From the NCBI RefSeq assembly GCF_001936335.1, contig NZ_CP018888.1, positions 310,001 through 374,000 on the forward strand: DNA of 64,000 nucleotides, given 5' to 3'. This DNA comes from Amylolactobacillus amylophilus DSM 20533 = JCM 1125 (lineage in GTDB: Bacteria > Bacillota > Bacilli > Lactobacillales > Lactobacillaceae). The notes beneath the pieces were generated by a model. The model worked only from the letters and a program-made list of their open reading frames with translations, was not told where the DNA came from and did no database searches. The position numbers and the translations under genes are program-made. The number at the start of each line of letters is the position of its first letter. Within the stretch, counting starts at the first letter, position 1. Positions 38,733 through 47,984 of the stretch are shown in pieces.

Positions 38733-40226
38733 CTAGCCAAGTTGTGCAAGCGTCTCGTCGATGTGTTTCAACGTCTTCTCGCGGCCCAATAACTCGATTG
38801 CCTCACCGATACCTGGACCATGCATTGAGCGAGTCGTGGCTATCCGTAGTGGCATAAAGAGCTTTCTTCCCTTGACCCCTGTATCCCTTTTAACAGCATT
38901 GATTGCTGCCATAATTTGTGGTGCAGTGAATCTCTTCAGGTCAACCAGTTTCTGTCTGAAATCCTTGATGGCAATTGCCGCGCTCTCGTCAGCCATCTCA
39001 GCGAGCGAAGCCTCATCAAGTTGAGCTGGATTTGTAAAGAAAATCGCGGCCATCTCTGAGATTTGGGCGGTGTAACTCATTTGTCCGGCATAGATATTCA
39101 CGAGCTGTCTGACCCATTCGATTTTCGCTGCATCAGGCTCTTCTTCAACTAAGCCCTTCTCCTGCAAGTTTCTCAATGAGAGATCAAGAAGGATGTCGCG
39201 ATCCGCTGCCTTCACATATTGGTTATTCACCCACTCCAGTTTCTTCTGGTCGAATGAAGCCGGTGATTTACTTAGACGCTTTGGATCGAATTGCTTAATC
39301 AAATCCTTCTGGTTGAATATTTCAGCCTCACCAACAGGTGACCAACCAAGTAGGGTAATAAAGTTGAACATTGCGTCTGGTAGGTAACCTAACTCGCGGT
39401 ATTGCTCGATGAATTGTAGTACGGATTCGTCACGCTTCGATAACTTTTTCCCGGTAGCGGTGTTGATGATTAGCGTCATGTGCCCAAATTCAGGTCGTTT
39501 CCAGCCAAGTGCATCATAAATCATTAGTTGCTTTGGGGTATTTGCAATATGATCATCACCGCGCAAAACATGGGTAATTTCCATCAAGTGGTCATCTACG
39601 ACAACAGCAAAGTTGTAAGTTGGCATCCCGTCGCGCTTTTGAATCACGAAATCGCCACCAATAGTCTCACTCTTGAATTCAATCTTCCCCTTAACGATGT
39701 CATCCCATTCGTAGGTGACGTCTGTTGGTACCCGGAAGCGGATTACAGGCTCTAGTCCTTTAGCTTCGGCTGCGGCCTGTGCCTCTTTAATCTGTTCCTC
39801 GGTCATCCCTTCGTATTCGTAGACATAATGTGGGGCAATGCTCAAAGATTTCTGAGTCTCACGCTCCGCCTCAAGTTCTTCCTCTGTCTTATATGACTTA
39901 TAAGCCAGACCTTTCTCCAGCAGTTCATTAATATATTTGGTGTAGAGTTCTCTCCGCTCAGACTGTCGGTAGGGACCAAATGGTCCGCCGATATCCGGAC
40001 CTTCGTCCCAATCGATGCCAAGCCATTTCAGGTTGTCTAGCTGACTTCTTTCACCGTCAGCAATGTTTCTTTTAGTATCAGTATCCTCAATTCTGATGAC
40101 AAAAGTACCCTTGTTATGCCGCGCGTATAAATAATTGAATAGCGCAGTTCTTGCATTACCAATGTGCAAATGTCCAGTTGGACTTGGTGCATATCTAACT
40201 CTAATTTTATCAGTTGCCAATTTCAT
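38733..40226 (-). CDS. gltX: Glutamyl-tRNA synthetase
   Basis: A 497-residue class I synthetase with [20 protein letters not shown] (HIGH) and [14 protein letters not shown] (KLSKR). In organisms lacking GlnRS it may also charge tRNA-Gln; not decidable here. Preceded by radA. Confidence 0.98.
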   Translation of the reverse strand: MKLATDKIRVRYAPSPTGHLHIGNARTALFNYLYARHNKGTFVIRIEDTDTKRNIADGERSQLDNLKWLGIDWDEGPDIGGPFGPYRQSERRELYTKYINELLEKGLAYKSYKTEEELEAERETQKSLSIAPHYVYEYEGMTEEQIKEAQAAAEAKGLEPVIRFRVPTDVTYEWDDIVKGKIEFKSETIGGDFVIQKRDGMPTYNFAVVVDDHLMEITHVLRGDDHIANTPKQLMIYDALGWKRPEFGHMTLIINTATGKKLSKRDESVLQFIEQYRELGYLPDAMFNFITLLGWSPVGEAEIFNQKDLIKQFDPKRLSKSPASFDQKKLEWVNNQYVKAADRDILLDLSLRNLQEKGLVEEEPDAAKIEWVRQLVNIYAGQMSYTAQISEMAAIFFTNPAQLDEASLAEMADESAAIAIKDFRQKLVDLKRFTAPQIMAAINAVKRDTGVKGRKLFMPLRIATTRSMHGPGIGEAIELLGREKTLKHIDETLAQLG

Positions 40227-40293
40227 AGCCTCTTTCTTATTTATCGCTTGTTTAAGTTTACTCGTTCAGCCGCGTTTTTTCAAAAGTCATTTC

Positions 40294-41679
40294 TCACTTC
40301 CGGGGAAAAAGCCGTCGCAGTGCTTCATCGATTGAGCTCACACCAATCAATTCTATTGTCCGCGCCACCTGTAGGCCACGTTTCAGGTTATGTTTCGGGA
40401 TAAACATCCGCTGAAAGCCAATCTTTTCCGCTTCCTTAATACGGTCCTCGATCTGATTAACCCGGCGAATTTCACCAGTCAGGCCGATCTCACCAACGAA
40501 ACAATCACTGGCTAGTACTTCTTGTTCCTTATAACTGGATGCAATGGCCACGGCGATTGCTAAATCGATTGCGGGTTCATCTAGTTTCATCCCGCCCGTA
40601 GCCTTCAGGAAGGCATCCTGATTTTGCAGCATCAAATTACCCCGCTTCTCGAGGACTGCCATGAGCAATGCCAATCTGTTGTAGTCAATCCCACTCGCAG
40701 TCCTTTTTGCATTACCGAACGCTGTGGGGGAAACTAGGGCCTGAATCTCCGCCAAAATTGGTCTTGTGCCCTCAAGTGAAACAACTACGGCCGAGCCCGT
40801 GCTATTTGGTAGTCGTTCGTCCAAGAAGATCGCCGAGGGATTAGTCACCTCTTCGAGCCCACTAGTATGCATCTCGAACATCCCAATTTCGTTGGCAGCG
40901 CCGAATCTGTTCTTGACGGAGCGCAGAATACGGTAAGAGTGGTGGGCATCCCCCTCGAAATACAGCACGGTATCCACCATGTGTTCCAGAATTTTCGGTC
41001 CGGCAATGGCCCCTTCTTTAGTAACGTGGCCAATGACGAAAACCGTAATTTGATCATTCTTCGCGATTTTCATCAGTTCGCTTGTGACCTCACGTACCTG
41101 TGCTGTGCTGCCAACCACCGAATCAAGGGCCGGTTCATTCATGGTCTGAATTGAATCAATAATTAGGTACTCTGGCTTAATTTCAGCTATCTGCTCCCGA
41201 ATATTACCCATATCAGTCTCCGGGTAAAGTAACAGTTGTGGTGCGTTTACGCCCAGCCGGTCTGCACGCATCTTGATTTGACTAGCACTTTCCTCACCTG
41301 ATACGTATAAGACGGTGTGTTCCTTACCCAGGTTACCCGTAATCTGAAGCAACAATGTGGACTTGCCTATACCGGGCTCCCCACCGATGAGTACGAGTGA
41401 TCCAGGAACGATTCCACCCCCGAGAACACGATCAAGCTCCTCGTACTGGGTCTTTTGACGCAGCTCATCTCTTTGAATCACCGCATCTAGTTTAATCGGT
41501 TCATTCTGGCCCGACTTGGTCATTAGCCGACTAGGTGTTGCTTTGGTCGACGCCTTTTGCACCGTTTGTTTCTCTTCCTTGAATTGATTCCACGCACCAC
41601 AGTTAGGGCAGCGCCCCAAATAACTGGCAGAGATGTAACCGCAATTCTGGCAAACGTACTGGGTCTTTTGTCTAGCCAT
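40294..41679 (-). CDS. radA: DNA repair protein RadA
   Basis: A 461-residue branch-migration and recombination ATPase. It has the C4 zinc finger CQNCGYISASYLGRCPNC, Walker A IGGEPGIGKSTLLLQ, the KNRFG motif (SVKNRFGAANEIG) and a Lon-like C-terminal domain. ATG 41679 has GGTGG upstream and overlaps the dut stop. Confidence 0.97.
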   Translation of the reverse strand: MARQKTQYVCQNCGYISASYLGRCPNCGAWNQFKEEKQTVQKASTKATPSRLMTKSGQNEPIKLDAVIQRDELRQKTQYEELDRVLGGGIVPGSLVLIGGEPGIGKSTLLLQITGNLGKEHTVLYVSGEESASQIKMRADRLGVNAPQLLLYPETDMGNIREQIAEIKPEYLIIDSIQTMNEPALDSVVGSTAQVREVTSELMKIAKNDQITVFVIGHVTKEGAIAGPKILEHMVDTVLYFEGDAHHSYRILRSVKNRFGAANEIGMFEMHTSGLEEVTNPSAIFLDERLPNSTGSAVVVSLEGTRPILAEIQALVSPTAFGNAKRTASGIDYNRLALLMAVLEKRGNLMLQNQDAFLKATGGMKLDEPAIDLAIAVAIASSYKEQEVLASDCFVGEIGLTGEIRRVNQIEDRIKEAEKIGFQRMFIPKHNLKRGLQVARTIELIGVSSIDEALRRLFPRK

Positions 41680-42230
41680 CAATTACCACCCTTTACACCT
41701 GACGAGCCAAATCCGCCGGTCCGATCGTTGACAATTTCTTCCTCATCGTCCGTGGTCATGAATTGCGTAAAGATTCCCTGAGCAATTCTCTCGCCTTTAT
41801 GCAACTTGGCAGTGCGCACACCAAAATTGATTAGTTGAACAAAAATTTCGCCCTCATTGTTGGGATTATTGTAATAATCAGCATCAATCACACCGATACC
41901 GTTAGGTAGGATTAATCCCCTCTTTAGCGGGTTGCTGGACCGGTTCGCTAAAATCAGAACCTCATTTGCCGGCATGTACGCCTTGATGCCGGTAGGTACC
42001 AGAAATGGTTTCAAGATATCGCTAGCCAGACTATAGTCACGTTCGTTAAGTTCATGGGCATTTCTAATTAGGCGAAAAATCCGCACGAAATCCAGCCGCC
42101 AGATCGACGGAATTTCAAAGTCTTCGGCAACCTCAAAGTCATAACCAGCCGCCATCTTTGTCTGCCTGGTCGGTAAATTCAAGTTGGCATCCTGATAACG
42201 CGCAACTATTTCAAATCCCCGTTTTTTCAT
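41679..42230 (-). CDS. dut: dUTP diphosphatase
   Basis: About 183 residues, trimeric-type dUTPase with the five motifs: NLPTRQTKMAAGYDF, ANRSSNPLKRGLILPNGIGV, IDADYYNNPNNEGEI, KGERIAQGIF and the C-terminal GGFGSSG. It keeps uracil out of DNA and feeds thymidylate synthesis. It carries an insert between motifs 1 and 2 (about residues 45-75) that is common in lactobacilli. GGGAG precedes two adjacent ATGs. Confidence 0.93.
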   Translation of the reverse strand: MKKRGFEIVARYQDANLNLPTRQTKMAAGYDFEVAEDFEIPSIWRLDFVRIFRLIRNAHELNERDYSLASDILKPFLVPTGIKAYMPANEVLILANRSSNPLKRGLILPNGIGVIDADYYNNPNNEGEIFVQLINFGVRTAKLHKGERIAQGIFTQFMTTDDEEEIVNDRTGGFGSSGVKGGN

Positions 42231-42340
42231 CATTTTCTCCCATCGTATTTCTTCTCAAATTATTATACCAACAAAAAAGGTTTTTTTATTGCTATCTGGG
42301 AGTTTTTTTTAGACAATAGGCATAAAAGGAGATGACCGTC

Positions 42341-42625
42341 ATGGAATTCGAAAAAGGACCAAATCGTTACTTTAAAAACGATGATGCTGGCAAATTAATT
42401 GGCGAGGTGACTTTTGAGCAAATAAACGATGACTCTGTCATTGTGATTGAGCACACGTTTGTGAACCCGGCATACAGACACCAAGGGATGGCCGCTCAAC
42501 TCGTGCAGAAGGTGATTGACCAGGCACGGGCCGAAAACAAGCTGATTAACCCAGTTTGCTCATACGCCAAGTCAATGTTCATAAAGACGCCTGAATTAAA
42601 GGACCTGTGGTACAAACACAATTAG
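42341..42625 (+). CDS. Small GNAT acetyltransferase (YjdJ-like)
   Basis: A 94-residue protein with the acetyl-CoA loop VNPAYRHQGMAAQLVQKVID and the CSYAKSMFIK tail of the short GNAT family (YjdJ/COG2388). ATG 42341 was chosen because AAAGGAG is 9 bases upstream; the ATG at 42332 abuts it. Substrate unknown. Confidence 0.88.
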   Translation: MEFEKGPNRYFKNDDAGKLIGEVTFEQINDDSVIVIEHTFVNPAYRHQGMAAQLVQKVIDQARAENKLINPVCSYAKSMFIKTPELKDLWYKHN

Positions 42626-42649
42626 CCAGTTTTTAAAGAGGAGATTAGA

Positions 42650-43336
42650 ATGGATCAGAATCAGTTAAAAAAGGCGGCCGCGGAATACGCCGTCCGCTTC
42701 GTCGAAGATGGCATGAACCTTGGCTTAGGGACTGGCTCCACTGTAACTTACATGGTCGCCGCTTTAGCGAAACGGGCTCAAGATGAGAATATGGAGCTCA
42801 CCTGCGTGACCACCAGTTCCAGGACAAAACGCCAGGCCGAGGGCTTGGGGTTACGCGTCGTTGAACTGAACGAGGTTGACAGGCTTGATTTGACAATTGA
42901 TGGTGCAGATGAGATTGACGCAAACTATCAGGGTATCAAAGGGGGCGGTGCGGCGCACACAATGGAGAAGATCGTCGCAACCGCTAGCGACCAAGTTATC
43001 TGGATCGTCGATGAGAGTAAGATGGTGGAAACCTTGGGTAAGTTCCCGTTACCCGTGGAGGTCTTTGATTACGGGCTAACCCAGATCACAGAGCGGTTAG
43101 CTGAGCAGGGTTTAAACCCCGTTCTGAGACTAGATGAGAACAAAGAACCAGTCAGGACTCACTTCAAGAATCTGGTACTCGATCTAAATGTTGGCCAGAT
43201 AGCTGACCCGCACGCGTTAGCTGATCAGCTGGATCATGAAGTTGGCCTGGTCGAACACGGCCTGTTCTTAGATATGGTTAATAAGGTGATTGTTGGCACA
43301 CCTGATGGACCAAAGCTGATTGATCACATTCGGTAA
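42650..43336 (+). CDS. rpiA: Ribose-5-phosphate isomerase A
   Basis: A 228-residue isomerase of the pentose phosphate pathway with LGLGTGSTVTYM, TTSSRTKRQAEGLG, LTIDGADEIDANYQGIKGGG and WIVDESKMV. It follows the GNAT gene by 24 bases and may be cotranscribed. Confidence 0.97.
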   Translation: MDQNQLKKAAAEYAVRFVEDGMNLGLGTGSTVTYMVAALAKRAQDENMELTCVTTSSRTKRQAEGLGLRVVELNEVDRLDLTIDGADEIDANYQGIKGGGAAHTMEKIVATASDQVIWIVDESKMVETLGKFPLPVEVFDYGLTQITERLAEQGLNPVLRLDENKEPVRTHFKNLVLDLNVGQIADPHALADQLDHEVGLVEHGLFLDMVNKVIVGTPDGPKLIDHIR

Positions 43337-43359
43337 AATTAAGTCTAAATCCATCAAAT

Positions 43360-43399
43360 TAAGCCTAGGTTAATTATTAATTAGACCTAGGCTTTTTTT
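43360..43399 (+). terminator. Terminator of rpiA
   Basis: Perfect 10-base arms AAGCCTAGGT / ACCTAGGCTT with a 14-base loop and a T8 tail. Confidence 0.92.
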
Positions 43400-43446
43400 T
43401 GCGGTAGGATAGAAACTGTACATTTAAGAATTTGGAGGATTTACAA

Positions 43447-44784
43447 ATGACCAAGGAAATAACTAACGCTACAATCAAGTCTTTTTCCGAAAAGCTAAGT
43501 AACAAACCCGGCGCAGATGTTGTTAAGAGAACCATCATGAAGAACGGTATCCTCGCATCAAGCCAAAATATGGATTCACAAATTGCCATGGATCAAACTT
43601 TCTCAGTTGAGATTGATACAGGTGATGTTGCCAACCAGAAGCAATCTGGTCGTTGCTGGATGTTTGCCGCATTGAATACAATGAGACACCCACTCCAAGC
43701 AAACTTTAAACTCAAGGGTTTTGAACTATCCCAAAACTACATAAACTTCTGGGATAAGTTCGAGAAATCGAACTGGTTCTACGAAAATATTATTAACACA
43801 GCCGCACTCCCATTAGGTGACCGCAAGGTGGACTTCTTGTTAACAACACCACAACAAGACGGTGGCCAATGGGACATGCTTGTGGCCCTCATCCAAAAAT
43901 ATGGTTTGGTGCCTAAGAGTGTGATGCCTGAAACATACAGCAGTTCGAAATCAAACGAATTGAACAGCCAATTAAACCTGAAGTTAAGAAAAGATGCAAT
44001 TACGCTGCGTAAGTTAGTCAACGATGGTAACGACGAAACAGTGGTCGAAGCCAAGAAAGATGAGCTACTTGAGGAAGTATACCGCATGCTGGTGTTCACC
44101 CTAGGTACCCCTCCTACTAAGTTTGACTTCGAGTACCGTGATGATGACAAGGAATATCACCGCTATGCAGATTTAACACCACAATCCTTCTTTCAGAAGT
44201 TTGTGGGTTGGAATTTAGATGACTACGTGTCAATCATCAACTCACCACAAAGCGACAAACCATTTAATCACACTTACACCGTTGAATTTCTGGGTAACGT
44301 CGTTAACGGTCGTCAAGTTAAGCACTTGAACCTCGAGGTTGAGGAATTGAAACGTCTTGCTGTGACACAACTTCAGGCTGGAGAAACTGTTTGGTTTGGT
44401 TCAGACGTGGGTCAATCCTCAGAACGGCAACTAGGAATCATGGATACCGAGTACTACAAGAAAGACGAGCTGTTTGATGTCGACTTCAGCATGACAAAGG
44501 CAGAACGCCTAGATTACGCTGAAAGCTTGATGACACACGCCATGGTAATCACAGGTGTTGACCTCGTTAATGGCAAACCAACTAAGTGGAAGGTTGAAAA
44601 TAGCTGGGGCGACAAGGTTGGTAAGAAAGGTTACTTCGTCATGAGTGACGAATGGTTCTCACAATTTGTCTACCAAGTAGTAATCAACAAGCAATTCTTA
44701 GCCGATGCTGAAAAGACTACTTATGAAACAGAAGAGCCTAAGGTGCTCGCACCTTGGGATCCAATGGGTGCATTGGCGCTTTAA
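43447..44784 (+). CDS. pepC: Aminopeptidase C (bleomycin hydrolase family)
   Basis: A 445-residue C1B cysteine peptidase of the lactobacillus proteolytic system. The catalytic Cys lies in QKQSGRCWMFAALNTMR, the His in LMTHAMVITGVD and the Asn in KVENSWGDKVG. ATG 43447 has TTGGAGGATT upstream. It is convergent with the FtsX permease on the other side of the integrated plasmid, and its terminator is split by it. Confidence 0.97.
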   Translation: MTKEITNATIKSFSEKLSNKPGADVVKRTIMKNGILASSQNMDSQIAMDQTFSVEIDTGDVANQKQSGRCWMFAALNTMRHPLQANFKLKGFELSQNYINFWDKFEKSNWFYENIINTAALPLGDRKVDFLLTTPQQDGGQWDMLVALIQKYGLVPKSVMPETYSSSKSNELNSQLNLKLRKDAITLRKLVNDGNDETVVEAKKDELLEEVYRMLVFTLGTPPTKFDFEYRDDDKEYHRYADLTPQSFFQKFVGWNLDDYVSIINSPQSDKPFNHTYTVEFLGNVVNGRQVKHLNLEVEELKRLAVTQLQAGETVWFGSDVGQSSERQLGIMDTEYYKKDELFDVDFSMTKAERLDYAESLMTHAMVITGVDLVNGKPTKWKVENSWGDKVGKKGYFVMSDEWFSQFVYQVVINKQFLADAEKTTYETEEPKVLAPWDPMGALAL

Positions 44785-44792
44785 TCATCATT

Positions 44793-44808
44793 AAAAATAG
44801 TTACGGAA
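44793..44808 (+). repeat. Left arm of the split pepC terminator
   Basis: AAAAATAGTTACGGAA, 8 bases after the pepC stop. Its exact reverse complement is at 57303-57318, 4 bases from the stop of the FtsX permease gene. Together they form a 16-base stem with a T-run tail, as a bidirectional terminator between convergent genes. Confidence 0.85.
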
Positions 44809-44876
44809 AAATGACCTGTACCTGCACTAGGCCCTGTCAAGTTGACCAATGAAATAATATAAAGTTGAATCTGTCT

Positions 44877-45535
44877 CTATGCGGCTTCACTCCAGTATTC
44901 ATCTGGGGTGAGGCCGTTTCTTTGTGCTGAGCGGTTGTGGTGATTGAAATATTCGATTCCTTCCTCAACCAGTCTTACAAGCTCTTCGCAAGTCTTTGCT
45001 AGTGGATGGCGAGCCATCCACCGTAACTTGAATTCGTTCCACCAGCGCTCCATCGGTGCGTTGTCGTATGGTGTTCCTGGTCGAGGCATGCTACGTGTGA
45101 CGTTGTTACGACCAAGAAAGTTGTTGAAGGCACCAGAGGTGTAGGCTGATCCTCGATCAGTGTGAACCAATGGGTGGACGTCGCCAGAAGACTCAAAGGC
45201 TCGTTGGAAAACCTCGATTTCTGCTGCTGACGTTTCAGTAGCGCTCAAATTGTAGGACAACAAACGTCGGCCGTAGAGATTAAGGACGCCACTCAGGCGC
45301 ACCTTATACTTATTATTTACGCCGTAAGTCAGTTCCGTTGAATCGGACAACCAGACCTGATTAGGACTGTCGACGTCGAAGTTCTGATTGAGCACATTGT
45401 CTTGAATGTGCTGTTCGTTCTCCTTATGTCGACTGTGCTTCTTGACCCGAATTTGACATGTCAAGCTGAGCTCCCGCATCACACGACGTACCATCTTGAA
45501 AGTAACGGGGAAGTCAATTAGGTCATCATGTTGAA
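44877..45535 (-). pseudogene. IS3-family transposase OrfB, 5'-truncated
   Basis: The C-terminal ~205 residues of an IS3-family DDE transposase: VWLSDSTELTYG, VHTDRGSAYTSG and NAPMERWWNEFK carry the D, D and E. The helix-turn-helix OrfA part and the N terminus of OrfB are missing. In frame before about LQHDDLIDFPV is unrelated sequence from the disrupted gene at 45526-45675. The element's left end (CCCTGTCAAGTTGACC, near 44831) is beside the island border; the other end is lost. Confidence 0.8.
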
Positions 45536-45675
45536 GATTCACTAAAGGAATCATACAAATTCTTTTTAATCTCGTCAGGTTCATTGACAGAATCTTCAAA
45601 CAATTCTTGAATATCAACTTGCCAAGGATCAGCAAGCATTTCATCAATGGGCTTTAATACTTTCTTTTCGTCCAT
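45526..45675 (-). pseudogene. Gene start cut by the IS3 element, unknown function
   Basis: AGGAG lies 8 bases before ATG 45675 and opens an acidic reading frame (MDEKKVLKPIDEMLADPWQV, then IQELFEDSVNEPDEIKKN) that ends at 45526 by running into the IS3 remnant. It looks like the first ~45 codons of a plasmid gene cut by the IS. I do not recognise it. It lies next to the oriT-like site, so a mobilisation gene is possible. Confidence 0.5.
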
Positions 45676-45844
45676 CTGAGTTACTCCTAACATTAGCTAA
45701 TTATTTCAGGTTTAAATTAAAGGCATCTTTTTATAGTTAGTTATTCAAAGATTGTGATTAAGTTTAGAAAGAAAAACGGTGTAAAGCAATTAAAAGGATT
45801 TGTTTGAGCGCAGCGAAATCTAATACAATTTTTGGGGTATCGAA

Positions 45845-45969
45845 ACACGTCAAAGTTAGTTGACGTGTAAGTGCGCATTGAACTAAAAAAACCTTTTATT
45901 TTAATGATCAAGTTAGCTATTTTTTAGCGTCATTAAACGGAATGAAATGAGTTTAATGCGCACTTACAC
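45845..45969. other. oriT-like inverted repeat with MOBQ nic core
   Basis: A 9-base inverted repeat ACACGTCAA-6-TTGACGTGT (45845-45868) is directly followed by TAAGTGCGC, the core of the MOBQ nick region (RSF1010, pIP501 type). A 19-base inverted copy of GTGTAAGTGCGCATT (45865-45883) returns at 45951-45969 with one mismatch. No relaxase gene is present in the window. Function is inferred from pattern only. Confidence 0.6.
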
Positions 45970-46061
45970 ACCACTCAATTTTTGGGCGTGATTTGTGCTT
46001 AAAATGTGTACCAGAAGTTGCCGGTGGCAACAACTTAACTAACCGCCCTTTGGTTGGTATA

Positions 46062-46105
46062 AACACAAAAAGGTTTAGTGAATAATCACTAAACCTTTTT
46101 GTGTT
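46062..46105. terminator. Perfect 20-base hairpin
   Basis: AACACAAAAAGGTTTAGTGA and its exact reverse complement flank ATAA. The arms carry T5/A5 runs, so it could terminate in both directions. No gene lies within 380 bases upstream on the plus strand. Confidence 0.7.
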
Positions 46106-46236
46106 GTCAGAGTGTATTGATAAGTATAGATATATTCTATGGGTTATGGGTTACAACTAATCTATCATGGGCTGGTTAAAGCGAACTTAATTAGACCCTA
46201 ATAGATTATTTGAGTTAACTGTAAAGTGGCTGGTAA

Positions 46237-46285
46237 ATAAAAAGCTAGTTATTGCCCCAATTTGGATCGATAACTAGCTTTTTAT
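46237..46285. terminator. Perfect 16-base hairpin
   Basis: ATAAAAAGCTAGTTAT and ATAACTAGCTTTTTAT with a 17-base loop; terminator-like in both directions. The region 45676-46551 has no convincing gene, only these hairpins and the oriT-like site. Confidence 0.7.
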
Positions 46286-46403
46286 TGTTGTTGATATAGC
46301 GAATTGCTAAGAATATTTTGTGAAGATAAGGTAATTGTACCGCCAAATATCCAAATAGATAGTATTATTTTTGACCTGTTTGCGAGTAATTGGTCTAATT
46401 GTG

Positions 46404-46450
46404 AAAAAGCCTGAAACTGACGTTTGTGAAACGCCGTTTCGGGCTTTTTT
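46404..46450. terminator. Terminator-like hairpin upstream of the HNH gene end
   Basis: AAGCCTGAAAC..ACG pairs with CGTTTCGGGCTT, followed by TTTTTT. It could terminate plus-strand transcription or, with its A run, the HNH gene about 100 bases away on the minus strand. Confidence 0.65.
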
Positions 46451-46551
46451 GGAGTTTGTGAATTGGGGTTGCTGCACAAAGGTCTGGAAACCGCGCCACA
46501 ACAGGCAATTAGGATAATTCAACGTTATGTCTACTCCCTTTGGTATAGGAA

Positions 46552-47289
46552 TTATGCTAATAGTATTTTCTTTAAATATTCTACGGTTAGCACATTATAT
46601 TTATCTCTATGAATCATTCTGTGACAGTTAGAACATAAAGGAACTAAGTCATTTCTAGGATCTATATTTATTTCGGTATTGTTTAAATAGAGTGGGTTTT
46701 TATGGTGAATTTCAATAAATTCATGCCCTAGAGTGCCATACTTTTTTTCAAAATTAAATCCACAAACCTTACAATTTAAGCCGTGGATTAGAATGGCGGC
46801 CTGTCTGTTTTTGGTACTTCGCTCATAACGAGTACTATACACCTTTGTTTTTTTACCCTCTGTTACTAAAATACTTGTTAGTTCGGAGTAATCACGAATC
46901 AAAAAGTCTAAAACGTTTGCTATATCGTCATCTAGCCTTCTTAGAGACTGGATATTACCTTTTAATCCTAATTCATGAAGATCTTTTAATGAAATACATG
47001 TATCTATATTTTCAATCAGACGAAGTGTTAACCAAGGACCCTTGCTAGAAAAATCTATACCTGATGTACTATATTTTGAATCATCAATATGATACGAATA
47101 AATATCCCTGCCAATAACCTGTGTTTTTAATATAATTCTTTGAGTAGGTTTTGATTCATAGATATATATTATATCTCCTATAGAAACACTCTTGTTATTG
47201 TGCTGAACCCAGTGAATGGTATGTAAATCATTAAATGCATTTTTGGCATCGTATGTATTTGGATTTGAAGGTAATATAAATGTACTCAT
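46552..47289 (-). CDS. HNH endonuclease with N-terminal EVE/PUA-like domain
   Basis: A 245-residue protein. The C-terminal HNH nuclease has CKVCGFNF, EFIEIHHKNPLY and DLVPLCSNCHRMIHR, with the metal-binding Cys and His residues. The N-terminal ~95 residues (SIGDIIYIYESKPTQRIILK) resemble an EVE/PUA-type domain that reads modified bases. This pairing is seen in type IV, modification-dependent restriction enzymes. ATG 47289 is preferred with GTGGA upstream. Neighbours are plasmid debris with no methyltransferase. Restriction of modified phage DNA is the best guess. Confidence 0.7.
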   Translation of the reverse strand: MSTFILPSNPNTYDAKNAFNDLHTIHWVQHNNKSVSIGDIIYIYESKPTQRIILKTQVIGRDIYSYHIDDSKYSTSGIDFSSKGPWLTLRLIENIDTCISLKDLHELGLKGNIQSLRRLDDDIANVLDFLIRDYSELTSILVTEGKKTKVYSTRYERSTKNRQAAILIHGLNCKVCGFNFEKKYGTLGHEFIEIHHKNPLYLNNTEINIDPRNDLVPLCSNCHRMIHRDKYNVLTVEYLKKILLA

Positions 47290-47328
47290 GTAATATCCAC
47301 GCTTTCTATAAATATTCAATAATTAATT

Positions 47329-47952
47329 TTACAATCTACCTTGCGAAAACATAATCGCATACATGGTCAGGGTAGCATTATAATAATCGTGCTTGGTCAT
47401 TGCTTTAGCAAAAATCCACTGTTCATGAAAAAACAATGAATCGTACCCTTGATTGAGATACCAACTGGTCGCCATTAGCAAGGGCGCACTAAAACTTGCG
47501 GACTGATAGTCATTGAGTGGTTTGCCGCTCATAGTATATCCTGCTGTGACAGTAGGATGCTTGGCAAAAAAGTGCAACATTGAAGTCAATGTTTTTTGTG
47601 CTAATGGGTCATGACTTTGGGCTAACAGCATAGGAACTCTACAGGCATTATAGTAGTAATCATTGGCGTATTTATTGGTAATATGTGCACCCTTTACAGA
47701 GCTTGCATTATGTTGAGTTACCCATGAAAAATCAGGAACTAAGCCTGATTTGTGCTGTTTGCTTAATTGAAACAGTCGGTTAAGCATCTTAGTTTTAATA
47801 ACTAACCATTGACGATTGTGTGAAAAATCATAAAATTGTTCAAATGCCGTGGGCATTACATCAGAACTACGCATTAAATTGGCTGAATTAGACTCAGGAG
47901 TTGCCCAGTTACCAACTGTTAACACCTGAGTATGTTGGTTTGTTTGGATTTA
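47329..47952 (-). pseudogene. Glycoside hydrolase family 8, N-terminally truncated
   Basis: About 205 residues of the C-terminal part of a GH8 endoglucanase/chitosanase-type enzyme. NLMRSSDVMPTAFEQFYDF includes the catalytic-base Asp region. The N-terminal half with the catalytic acid Glu is missing; the in-frame sequence meets a stop before the IS150-group element at 47964. GH8 enzymes accompany exopolysaccharide synthases, so this fits with the deacetylase at 55077. No longer functional. Confidence 0.75.
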
Positions 47953-47984
47953 GGTCAAGAATCTGGACACATTTTATGTATAAT

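Noticed and set aside
46282-46522. Two short minus-strand frames (65 and 71 codons)
   Set aside because: They run through hairpins, lack ribosome sites and look non-coding in composition.
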